The notes: generated by a model from the letters alone, not told the origin. 64,000 bases of DNA from Flavobacteriales bacterium (GCA_016780365.1 JADHMB010000003.1:22096-86095); one strand, 5' to 3'. Shown: positions 1-8,440, numbered from the stretch's first letter. Translations and numbers: made by a program.

Positions 1-381
1 CATTACTCCTTCAATAGCTCGCAATTTTCTAATATTAAATTCTTCGTCTTGTTTTATTTCGTATTCCTCTAAATCATAACTTAATTCTTCAAGAGTAACT
101 TTTGATAGATTTAGATAGGGTTGATCTAAAATTATAGTGTCGCTTTTTTTAGTAAAACCAGTTAAATAATAACTAATTACATATTTTCCATAATTGAGTT
201 TTGGAATGGTGAAAAACCCAAGATTATTGGTGTAAAAAACTTTATTTATTTTCTCTATATATACTGTGGTAAAGGCAAGTGGGTTGTTATTGGAATGGGT
301 GACATATCCAGAAATTTTCCCTTTTTGGGAAAAACTTTGAACAGATAAAAATAGTAGTAATCCAAGTAATTTAATCTTCAT
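1..381 (-). CDS. TonB-dependent receptor with N-terminal CarboxypepD_reg-like domain (Fe-dicitrate receptor-like), N-terminal part only, runs off window start
   Basis: Not in ORF track because truncated. Reverse-strand translation from ATG at 381: MKIKLLGLLLFLSVQSFSQKGKISGYVTHSNNNPLAFTTVYIEKINKVFYTNNLGFFTIPKLNYGKYVISYYL...EYEIKQDEEFNIRKLRAIEGVM. Signal peptide, carboxypeptidase-regulatory-like domain, then the FNIRkLRaiEG segment typical of Bacteroidetes FecA-like receptors. Confidence 0.8.
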   Translation of the reverse strand, partial: MKIKLLGLLLFLSVQSFSQKGKISGYVTHSNNNPLAFTTVYIEKINKVFYTNNLGFFTIPKLNYGKYVISYYLTGFTKKSDTIILDQPYLNLSKVTLEELSYDLEEYEIKQDEEFNIRKLRAIEGVM

Positions 382-1762
382 AATCAAGTATCCATTCTTT
401 ATTGCCAAAACCTCTTTTAATTTCAGAAAGATTCTTTTCGGAATCTATAAATTTTCTACTTCCTTTATTAAATAGACTCACTGTAATATCTGCAGTTATT
501 TTTGGATTCCTCCCCATTTTTATAATTTCTCCGTTGGACTCTACTAGGCAAGAATCTTTAAAAGTCTTAGAAAGGAAATGTGCATATTGAAGAATCATAT
601 CGGGTTGTGTAGACATCATCTTTTCCTGTTGTGGGGTTAAATAATCTCTATTTTGAATTAACATTTTCCTATCCATTTTGGGTTCGTGAATATAAAATTG
701 AGAATACCCAGCTTTTTCAATTAGCATTACTCTCCAGCTAAATCTGTAGCCTTGTTCGGTCCAAAATAATTTCCCTGGGTATAACATGAACCTTAGGGGG
801 AGAAATAATTGTAGGGTAAAGAATCCAATTAAAAAAAACTTTAGTACACTGTTGGTCTTAGTTTGATAATTGTTTTTTTCTTCAATTGATTTACTACTAT
901 TAAGTAAACCATATTTAGAAATAAAATCTATTATTTTCTTGTGAAAATTATCGTTAAAGAATATTAAGGTACTTGCAATCATTACGTAAGGAAAAACTCC
1001 TATTGGAAACATAATCGCTGTCATTATATGAAAAACAAAAGCTACAAAGTAGCTAATCCATCTGCTTCTTTTATCAATTAGTAAAAAGAATATGAAAATA
1101 TCAAAGATTGCACTTACCCAACTAAATAAGTAAGCTGTAAAATCATAAAGAAATAATTTACCAATTACAGGAAAATCTGACTGATGTTTTAGCCAATTTA
1201 TTAGTGGTTGAGCTTCAATAAGCCAGTGGTAGTTTAGTTTGGATATTCCAGCAAAAAAATAAACCAAACCAATTTGAAGTTTAATTATATTTATTTGCCA
1301 AGCCTGTATGGTTTTTTTTCTTTTACAAATTCCAAAGTAGGCGTCTAGTGAAAAATAGCTATTTGCTGGAATTAAAATTAATAGTAGACTAATTAACGAG
1401 ATAAAATAGTAATGATTGAGATAATTGGTTTTGTCAATTAGTTCTATGTAGGTAAATATTATAAAAAATAGTACAGTATTAGCTCTATATAATAATCCAA
1501 ATATTATGAAAATACAAGTAATTAAAAGTAGTAGGAAAAGTACATACATAAAAGGGTTAGATAAGGGGCTTACCCAATCAAATCCATAGTAGGTGAAAAA
1601 GTAGGTTGGAACTTCATAAAGATCGTGTACCCAGCCTTTTAGAATAAATCTTAAAGTACTGAAAAACATTAATATTCCGAAGATAATTCGAAATACTACA
1701 AGTGGATAAATACTAACTTGATTTTTAGTTAAATGGGTAATCCATTTATTAATCCCCGTCAT
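371..1762 (-). CDS. HTTM domain / vitamin K-dependent gamma-carboxylase-like integral membrane protein
   Basis: Multi-TM protein with NYLNHYYFISL, VYFFAGISKLNYHWL and FHIMTAIMFPIGVFPYVMIAS motifs resembling the GGCX/HTTM family. Overlaps the downstream receptor by 11 nt. Confidence 0.85.
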   Translation of the reverse strand: MTGINKWITHLTKNQVSIYPLVVFRIIFGILMFFSTLRFILKGWVHDLYEVPTYFFTYYGFDWVSPLSNPFMYVLFLLLLITCIFIIFGLLYRANTVLFFIIFTYIELIDKTNYLNHYYFISLISLLLILIPANSYFSLDAYFGICKRKKTIQAWQINIIKLQIGLVYFFAGISKLNYHWLIEAQPLINWLKHQSDFPVIGKLFLYDFTAYLFSWVSAIFDIFIFFLLIDKRSRWISYFVAFVFHIMTAIMFPIGVFPYVMIASTLIFFNDNFHKKIIDFISKYGLLNSSKSIEEKNNYQTKTNSVLKFFLIGFFTLQLFLPLRFMLYPGKLFWTEQGYRFSWRVMLIEKAGYSQFYIHEPKMDRKMLIQNRDYLTPQQEKMMSTQPDMILQYAHFLSKTFKDSCLVESNGEIIKMGRNPKITADITVSLFNKGSRKFIDSEKNLSEIKRGFGNKEWILDYED

Positions 1763-2972
1763 TGTCTTGGTAGGTAATTAAAACACCTAATGCAGATGTC
1801 ATATCTACTTTGATATATGGAACTAACTGTTGTAATTCTTGATAAGTTTGAGTTATCTGTGACTTGTTATTGATTATCTCTTCACTTAGAGGACCATTAA
1901 TATTATTTACTTCGTCTAATATAGTAAGAAATTGATTGTCTATTACTGTAGATAATTGCTGCGTACTTTGTTCTGCATTTACAAAATCCATGTAATCGTC
2001 TAATCCTAATCCATTGTCGTTATTTAAGTAGCTAGAACCGGTTACATATTTTCTTAAAGAATTTATTGATCTAACTAAGTTTTGAGTTGATTTTCCTGAA
2101 TAATAACATTCCACTAGTTCTGGAAGTTCTAATTGTGAAAACCCATTAAATACACCTAATGGAAGACCTACTTTTCCTCTTCTTATATAAAATTCGTAGT
2201 GCAAGCATAATGCGTTTATGATATTACTAATAGAACTTCCCTGTGAATTGGTAGAAAAGTTAGATTGAGTAACTTCAAAATCATTGATAAAATCTTCTCT
2301 GTAACTTACCCATTGATTGGTAACATAATTAATATTTTGGTTTAAATCTTCTGCTACAGCCTTGAGATAGTTTTTGGCATTTGTATTATTTTGAAAATAA
2401 GTAATTAATTCACTATCTGTATATCCAGGCTTAAATAGTAGGTAGTCTAATGCTTGAAGTCCTTTGGAATCGTAACTACTAGCATATTCTAAATTCCAGT
2501 CTGCTAATGTTATAGAGTTATTTAGCTCTGTTGTATCGATTGGAAATGTATTGGTTTGACTTCTTAATAGTATATACTCAGATGGACCAAAATCTAAGAA
2601 TCCGATATCTTGCCAGTTTAGTAATGCATCTTCCCAATTCGTTCTAAGAAGTGTTAGATTAGAAATACTTGGATTTTCTATAAATGAATCTACATGAATA
2701 TTTAAAGTGATGATCCTACTTTTGTAAGCATCTAATGAAGGAATAATATAATTGTCAGCTAAGTTGGTGAGCAAAGATAATTTATCATAATCTTCATAAA
2801 GACAACCATTGTCCTCCTTTTGTGCATCTATATCATAGTTTAATGCATTTGGGTCAGTACACCCACTTTTTTTGCAACTCTGAATAATCAAAAGAGCTGA
2901 AAGAATATATAAAAATTTTAAAAACCTTGTATTCATATTTTTGTTAAAAGTACCAACCAAACAAAGACCCAA
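1749..2972 (-). CDS. Imelysin-family (peptidase M75-like) lipoprotein with N-terminal CTDPxAxNYD motif; likely start at ATG about 2936
   Basis: Lipobox ...LLIIQSC; CTDPNALNYDIDAQKEDNGCLY; SKGLQALDYLLF and RRGKVGLPLGVF resemble imelysin signatures. Confidence 0.85.
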   Translation of the reverse strand: MGLCLVGTFNKNMNTRFLKFLYILSALLIIQSCKKSGCTDPNALNYDIDAQKEDNGCLYEDYDKLSLLTNLADNYIIPSLDAYKSRIITLNIHVDSFIENPSISNLTLLRTNWEDALLNWQDIGFLDFGPSEYILLRSQTNTFPIDTTELNNSITLADWNLEYASSYDSKGLQALDYLLFKPGYTDSELITYFQNNTNAKNYLKAVAEDLNQNINYVTNQWVSYREDFINDFEVTQSNFSTNSQGSSISNIINALCLHYEFYIRRGKVGLPLGVFNGFSQLELPELVECYYSGKSTQNLVRSINSLRKYVTGSSYLNNDNGLGLDDYMDFVNAEQSTQQLSTVIDNQFLTILDEVNNINGPLSEEIINNKSQITQTYQELQQLVPYIKVDMTSALGVLITYQDNDGD

Positions 2973-2995
2973 CAGTATTTGTTGAGTGTTTGTTT
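2959..2995 (-). other. Intercistronic RNA hairpin between DUF4856 and imelysin genes
   Basis: Minus-strand AAACAAA-C-ACT-CAACA-AATAC-TGTTG-GGT-C-TTTGTTT: about 15 of 16 positions pair (one U-G wobble, one C-C mismatch). Confidence 0.5.
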
Positions 2996-3060
2996 TTTGA
3001 TTAGCAATAGTTTAATTAATTAACTTAACAACCATAAAAAAATAAATATATATTGCTTCT

Positions 3061-4254
3061 CTAAAAGTCATTTTTTTTATCTGTTAAACCTGTTGCAGCA
3101 GCTACTTGATCTATTGCTACATTTATTTCAGTAATATCCATTGAAAAACCTGCAACGTCAGGTGCTATTTGGTTTACTAAAGCCATAACATCAGTACTTG
3201 ACATATCTGGACTGTCAGTTACAAATTGAATTCCGAAAATAAATGCAAGAGCTTCAGACATACTATGGTTGATGCTTGATTGTGCATTACCTGCAGCAAT
3301 TTGAGATTTTGCGTCATTTAAATAATGCAAAGCCATTCCAGCAACCATTTGCTTAACTTCAGTTTCTAAAATTCCAACTTGTAATAGAGCTGCATCTGTG
3401 TCACCAGCACTTATTGCTGCTCTTCCAGTTCTAAATGCTAAAGAAATATCTGTTGCAGAACCTATATTATCTTCTAGGTAAGATTTGTTAGCATACTTTC
3501 CCCAAAATCTATCTGTTCCATTGGTTGGATAATCAGGAGCGTCAGTAAAGTATCCATATGCTTCATCCCAGTGGTGTTCCATTTCTGTATAGTATTTTCC
3601 AGCAGCAGCATCGACAGCGACAGTGTTATCATCATTACTAATACCAGCTAAGTAATTAGAAGTCATTTGACTAGCAAAACAAGCACCCATTAATCCTTTT
3701 TCAATCATTTGAGTCCATTCAATTCCTGATGCAGCTTGAAGATAAGATCCAGTTACATCTGGACTACCAGCAGCAGCGTCAGTCATCCATCCTTCAAACA
3801 TTGCTTGAATACCAGCATCATTAAGTGCGGTTTTACTTTTTAATTGTTTTCCATTGTCAATTAAATTGGTGTCTGACCAACCTGTATATGAATTATCATA
3901 CATGGCTAATAAAGTATTTGCGTCTAATGTTGCAGGAGTAGTGTTACTTCCATTTGCAGTTTTTAGATAAGAAACCATTTCGGAGAGCATATCCATTCTT
4001 GAAGTTTGTCCGCTGTAAGAAACTGTATTGTTACCGTCAGCATCTGTAAATACGTAGGTGTCAGGAACAACAAGAGCTGGTGCGTACTCGCAACCATGGT
4101 CATCTTTTGTTGCATCAACATCGTAGTTTAATGCTAGAGGATCTGTACAACCTTTTTTAGCACAGCTTGCAAATATGGCAAGTACAGTACAGGTAAATAA
4201 AAGTCTAAAGTTTAATTTTCTCATTTTATGAATTTTAGATAATTCATTGGACAA
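3061..4254 (-). CDS. DUF4856 (imelysin-like) lipoprotein with N-terminal CTDPxAxNYD motif; likely start at ATG about 4224
   Basis: Lipobox ...AIFASC; CTDPLALNYDVDATKDDHGCEY; DUF4856-like EGWMTDAAAGSPDVTGSYLQAASGIEWTQMIEKGLMGACFASQM and MEHHWDEAYGYF. Confidence 0.8.
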   Translation of the reverse strand: MSNELSKIHKMRKLNFRLLFTCTVLAIFASCAKKGCTDPLALNYDVDATKDDHGCEYAPALVVPDTYVFTDADGNNTVSYSGQTSRMDMLSEMVSYLKTANGSNTTPATLDANTLLAMYDNSYTGWSDTNLIDNGKQLKSKTALNDAGIQAMFEGWMTDAAAGSPDVTGSYLQAASGIEWTQMIEKGLMGACFASQMTSNYLAGISNDDNTVAVDAAAGKYYTEMEHHWDEAYGYFTDAPDYPTNGTDRFWGKYANKSYLEDNIGSATDISLAFRTGRAAISAGDTDAALLQVGILETEVKQMVAGMALHYLNDAKSQIAAGNAQSSINHSMSEALAFIFGIQFVTDSPDMSSTDVMALVNQIAPDVAGFSMDITEINVAIDQVAAATGLTDKKNDF

Positions 4255-4281
4255 AATTACTATTCAACCAATTATTGACAA
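4252..4281 (-). promoter_or_regulatory. Bacteroidetes-type promoter (-33 TTG, N19, -7 TAATTTTG) for the DUF4856-imelysin-HTTM-TonB operon
   Basis: Minus strand TTG (4281-4279), 19 nt, TAATTTTG (4259-4252) matches TTG-N19-TAnnTTTG. About 28 nt upstream of the probable ATG. Confidence 0.55.
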
Positions 4282-4298
4282 TACCTTTTTTGTGGTAT

Positions 4299-4315
4299 TT
4301 TAGAATGATTCTAAA
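4299..4315. promoter_or_regulatory. Perfect 7-1-7-type (8-1-8) palindrome, putative Fur-like operator
   Basis: TTTAGAAT-G-ATTCTAAA, also seen in near-identical form upstream of the ABC transporter operon at 7907-7923. Confidence 0.65.
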
Positions 4316-4395
4316 TAAGAAAATTTCAATTTAGTTTTAAATATTTATGGGTGTTAACTACTATAATTCTTATAGTTTATTAGAAATATAGATGT

Positions 4396-5148
4396 TTAGT
4401 TCTTTTTCAATGCATTTAGAATTAGCTCTGCATTTTTTTTTAGTTCAACCATATTATTTTGAATTTTTTCGTCTTTAATTTCCTTAAAAACATCTTCAAT
4501 TAAGCACTGTCTTATTATTTTCCCATTATCCATGAAAATAATTTCATCAGCAATTTCTAAAGCATCTATTATATCGTGAGTAATGAAGACAGATGAAATA
4601 CCTATTTTTTTTATTATATCTCTTAACTCTTGCCTAATTTTTGATTTCAGTTGGGTATCTAAACTGCTAAATGGTTCGTCCAATAGTAGAAGTTCTGGAT
4701 CCATTGCGAGAGATCGAGCTAAGGATACTCTTTGTTGTTGTCCTCCACTTAGTTCATTGGGATATCTATTTGGAAAATTTTCCATCTTTATGATTTCTAG
4801 TAGTTTTTCAACCTTTTCATCTTTATTTTTATTTAGACCAAATTCAATATTTTCTTTTACAGTTAAGTGTGGAAATAGTGAAAAGTCTTGAAATACTAGT
4901 CCAACATTTCTGTCTTTAATATCTCTTATAAATTTATCACTACTCATTAAGGTCCCATTAATTCTAATGGTTCCCTTGTCTGGTCTTTCTAGTCCAGCAA
5001 TAAGTCTAAATAATGTGGTTTTCCCACTTCCACTTTCGCCAACAATGGCACATATATTACCAGCTTGAATATTAAAAGTACAATCAGAAACCACTTCAAA
5101 TTTTGATTCAAAAGACTTAGATAGGTTTTCAATTTCTAATATTTTCAT
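4396..5148 (-). CDS. Ferric iron-type ABC transporter ATP-binding protein (FbpC-like)
   Basis: Walker A GESGSGKTT, signature LSGGQQQR, Walker B LLLLDEPFSSLD. Confidence 0.9.
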   Translation of the reverse strand: MKILEIENLSKSFESKFEVVSDCTFNIQAGNICAIVGESGSGKTTLFRLIAGLERPDKGTIRINGTLMSSDKFIRDIKDRNVGLVFQDFSLFPHLTVKENIEFGLNKNKDEKVEKLLEIIKMENFPNRYPNELSGGQQQRVSLARSLAMDPELLLLDEPFSSLDTQLKSKIRQELRDIIKKIGISSVFITHDIIDALEIADEIIFMDNGKIIRQCLIEDVFKEIKDEKIQNNMVELKKNAELILNALKKN

Positions 5149-5170
5149 AACGAATATGTATTTATAAAAT

Positions 5171-6802
5171 TCACTTATTTTCTTTTAGCTTATAATTTAG
5201 CAATGTAATCATAGTCCCAATTAAAAATATCAAAAATAATGCTGGGAGAGCAGCTTCGGCTACTCTTTCGTCCTCTGCATATTCATAGGCCCTTACTGCA
5301 AGTGTGCTTAAGTTGTAAGGTTTTAGAATAAGAGTAAGAGGTAATTCTTTCATAACATCAATTAGAACCAATACAAAGGAACTAAGAAGGGCATTTTTTA
5401 GTAAAGGAAAATCAATTTTAAAAAATGTTTTAATTTTTCCATAGCCAAGTAAATAGGAAGATTCTGAAAGATTTTTACCAAGCTTTAGAGTATTTCCTTC
5501 AATGGAATTGTAAGCTACTGCAATAAATCTGAATAAATAAGCGTAAATAAGTACCAAAATACTGTTGTAAACAAGGTGACCAATTTCAAGATTGAATTGG
5601 AAACTAAATAAATCTGTCAAAGATTTACTTGTTCTTATAATTCCAACTCCAATAATTGCCCCTGGAATAACATAACCCAGTGTTGCAATTTTTGAAAAGA
5701 CATTGAATTGTTTAAAATAATTCCATTTTGAAAGGTAGATTAACAAACAAGCAAGAAAAACAACAAGTAGAGCAGTGGAAAGACCTAACGATAAGCTTTC
5801 TAATCCTAAAATTATCAAATCGTAGTTAAACATAGAATCAAAGGTTTGTATTCCCCAAATTACAAGTTGAATTAAAGGAAGAATAAAACCAAATAGTATA
5901 GGAACAAGTAGAATTCCCAAATAGAGGATTCTTTTTAACCCACTAAGTTTAGTTCTCTTGATTTCATTCTTGTGGATGGCATTGGGTTGTTTTAAATTAT
6001 AGGATCTTCTCCCTCTCAACCATTTTACAATAAGAATTAAAATAAATACTAAAACTACCAGAATTGCAGATAAGTAAATTGAAGATTGTAAATCTTCTAG
6101 TGCTGTCCATGTTCTAAATATTCCAGTGGTGAATGTATTAACCCCATAATATTTTGCAGCTCCATAGTCATTTAAAACTTCCATAAATACTAAAAACATA
6201 CCACCTATTATACCAGGGGAGGCTAAGGGGAGAGCTACTGAGAAAAAATATTTTTTATTAGAAACGCCAAGTAAAGATGCTGTATGCTTAAGTTGAGAAG
6301 GGTAACTTTGAAAAATGGTTCTTGTTCCTGCATAAACATATGGATAAAGAGAAAAACTTAAAACCCATATTAAACCATAAATATTCATCATCTCAATTCT
6401 GTTAATAGATAGGCCAAAATCCCTCAAAATCTCAATGAATGTACCTCCATTCCCAATTAAACCAACGTAGGTATATGCAACTATGTAAGAAGGAATTGCT
6501 AATGGCATAAATAAAAGCCATTCAATAACTTTCTTATATTTAAAAGTATACTTTGCTACAATCCAGGCAGAAGAAGTCCCAATAGTGAATGTCAATAGTC
6601 CTGTGCCAAAAATTAAGATGGCAGAATTTTTTATATAATCAAAAAGAAAGTAGGAGGTGATATGTTCCCACATTTCACCGTTTCCACTAAATAGACTTAT
6701 TAAGATAGAAAATATAGGTATTGATAAAAATAAACTTAGAGCTACAATAAGTAACGTCCATTTATTAAAGTCTCTTTTAAAATGTTTTATTTTTAAAAAC
6801 AT
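5171..6802 (-). CDS. Iron ABC transporter permease (FbpB-like, fused two-half permease)
   Basis: 543 aa, about 12 TM segments, two EAA-type loops (SLLGVSNKKYFFSVALPLASPGIIGG; LLGYGKIKTFFKIDFPLLKNALLSS). Confidence 0.88.
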   Translation of the reverse strand: MFLKIKHFKRDFNKWTLLIVALSLFLSIPIFSILISLFSGNGEMWEHITSYFLFDYIKNSAILIFGTGLLTFTIGTSSAWIVAKYTFKYKKVIEWLLFMPLAIPSYIVAYTYVGLIGNGGTFIEILRDFGLSINRIEMMNIYGLIWVLSFSLYPYVYAGTRTIFQSYPSQLKHTASLLGVSNKKYFFSVALPLASPGIIGGMFLVFMEVLNDYGAAKYYGVNTFTTGIFRTWTALEDLQSSIYLSAILVVLVFILILIVKWLRGRRSYNLKQPNAIHKNEIKRTKLSGLKRILYLGILLVPILFGFILPLIQLVIWGIQTFDSMFNYDLIILGLESLSLGLSTALLVVFLACLLIYLSKWNYFKQFNVFSKIATLGYVIPGAIIGVGIIRTSKSLTDLFSFQFNLEIGHLVYNSILVLIYAYLFRFIAVAYNSIEGNTLKLGKNLSESSYLLGYGKIKTFFKIDFPLLKNALLSSFVLVLIDVMKELPLTLILKPYNLSTLAVRAYEYAEDERVAEAALPALFLIFLIGTMITLLNYKLKENK

Positions 6803-6823
6803 CTTTTTATTTGATGGTTTAGC

Positions 6824-7897
6824 TTAAGGCCATTTAACCTCATCGAACAGAATTACTGCTTTTTTATTGAGTTCACCTAGCTTAGTTAAAGATAGCTTAT
6901 CTTCTTTGAATTGCCCCCAAGATTTTAATAATTCAGAAGATTTTGCATCTTTATTAACAGGATATTCGTAATTGGCTTTTGCAAAAATCTCTTGAATATC
7001 TTTGCTAATTAAAAATTCAATGAATTTAATTGCATTTTCTTTGTTTTTTGAACTTTTAGCAACTCCAATACCACTAATGTTTATATGTGTTCCTCTATTT
7101 TCTTGATTTGGAAAAAATATACCTACTGCATTTCCAGCTGCTACTTCATTAGAGTCTTTAGAGTTGATAAGTTTCCCCAAATAATAAGTATTGATTATTG
7201 CTATTTCACCTTCATTTGCTAAAATTGCTTTTACCTGATCTCTGTCGTTTCCTTTGGGCGATCTTGCAAAATTATTTACTATTCCTTCAGCCCATTTTTT
7301 TGCTGAATCTTCCCCTTTGTTGGCAATAATAGACGCCATAAGAGATTGATTGTATATGTTATTGGAAGAACGAATTAGTATTTTATTTTTCCAATTCTCA
7401 TTTACTAAATCTTCGTAGTCTGATAAATCAGAAGAATCTACAGTTTTTTTGTTATAAACTATTACTCTAGCTCTTTTGGTTAAACCAAACCAGTAATTGC
7501 TAGAATCCTTAAGGTGAGTAGGAATGGTTGTATTTAAAAGATCTGAACTTGAAGATTGAAGTAGGTTTTTATCTTTTGCTCTTACCAAACGACCAGCGTC
7601 TACTGTTAGTAATAAATCTGCTGGGGATTGATTACCTTCTGTTTCCATTTTTTGAATCAATTCATCTGCACTTGCTTTTACAACATTTATTTTTATTCCA
7701 GTTTTTTCTTCAAATTTTTTAAAAATTAATTTATCGGAGTCGTAATGTCTGTGAGTGTAAAGAGTTAGAGATTCTTTTTTTGTTTCTTCTACTGGATTTT
7801 GTACTTCTTTATTGTTTGTACAAGAAATAGCAAATAGCAGGGAAAATATTAAGGCGTATAATCTAATCATGGTAAGAAAAATAAGTTTTTTTTGCAA
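6824..7897 (-). CDS. Fe(3+) ABC transporter substrate-binding lipoprotein (FbpA/FutA-like); likely start at ATG 7870
   Basis: LTLYTHRHYDSDKLIFKKFEEKTGI, INTYYLGKL (tyrosine iron ligands), ANYEYPVN; lipobox FAISC. Confidence 0.9.
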   Translation of the reverse strand: MQKKLIFLTMIRLYALIFSLLFAISCTNNKEVQNPVEETKKESLTLYTHRHYDSDKLIFKKFEEKTGIKINVVKASADELIQKMETEGNQSPADLLLTVDAGRLVRAKDKNLLQSSSSDLLNTTIPTHLKDSSNYWFGLTKRARVIVYNKKTVDSSDLSDYEDLVNENWKNKILIRSSNNIYNQSLMASIIANKGEDSAKKWAEGIVNNFARSPKGNDRDQVKAILANEGEIAIINTYYLGKLINSKDSNEVAAGNAVGIFFPNQENRGTHINISGIGVAKSSKNKENAIKFIEFLISKDIQEIFAKANYEYPVNKDAKSSELLKSWGQFKEDKLSLTKLGELNKKAVILFDEVKWP

Positions 7898-7902
7898 ATA
7901 TA
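7895..7902 (-). promoter_or_regulatory. Putative -7 box TATATTTG of the FbpABC-type operon
   Basis: Matches TAnnTTTG on minus strand about 25 nt upstream of ATG 7870. Confidence 0.45.
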
Positions 7903-7906
7903 TTTA

Positions 7907-7923
7907 TTTAGAATAAATCTAAA
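7907..7923. promoter_or_regulatory. Fur-like palindrome, second copy
   Basis: TTTAGAAT-A-AATCTAAA; 15/17 identity to 4299-4315, both followed by TAAG on the plus strand. Confidence 0.65.
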
Positions 7924-7969
7924 TAAGGTTTTTAATTTTTTTTAAAAAAATAAAAATTGTGTATGATTG

Positions 7970-8368
7970 TCATTTTTTAAGACGAAGAAAAACTAAAATC
8001 CATCCAATAATTATCAAACTTCCACCAATAGGAGTAACAGGTATCATTAATGTTTTTAGCCAATGTTGAGGGTGAAGAAAAACATTTGTTAAAGAAATTA
8101 TATATAAAGAGAAAGAAAAAAAAACTATTCCAATTAATAAAAAATAAAATGGCAAGTCATTTTTTTTAATTAGCTCAATTTTTCTCAAAGCCACTAAAAT
8201 AATAAGTCCCAAAGAATTAGAAATCTGATAGAATATTCCTTTGTTCCATACATCCATTTCATATGTGGAAAATAAATCCTTTAGAGAATGAGCACCAAAT
8301 GCTCCAAATAATGTAGCAATTGCTATTCCAAGTATTGAAAATGATAAAAATAACCGATCTGTTTTCAT
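7970..8368 (-). CDS. DUF423 family membrane protein
   Basis: FGAFGAHSLKD...VWNKGIFYQISNSLGLIILV and TPIGGSLIIIGW typical of DUF423. Confidence 0.85.
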   Translation of the reverse strand: MKTDRLFLSFSILGIAIATLFGAFGAHSLKDLFSTYEMDVWNKGIFYQISNSLGLIILVALRKIELIKKNDLPFYFLLIGIVFFSFSLYIISLTNVFLHPQHWLKTLMIPVTPIGGSLIIIGWILVFLRLKK

Positions 8369-8440
8369 ATATTGTGAGCAAATATAAATTCTATTCTATC
8401 AAAACAAAAAATGATTGGTTAGCATTTATAAAAAATAAAT

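Noticed and set aside
402-590. Antisense ORFs in the track (402..590+, 4583..4891+, 17749..18037+, 43876..44208-, 48989..49276-, 59545..59931+ and similar)
   Set aside because: They lie wholly within or opposite well-supported genes, have no recognisable domains, and are expected by chance from the reverse frame of AT-rich CDSs.
4360-4376. ACTATAA-TTC-TTATAGT hairpin as terminator of the FbpABC operon
   Set aside because: Short, all-AT-rich stem with no convincing U-tract; could be chance in this composition.
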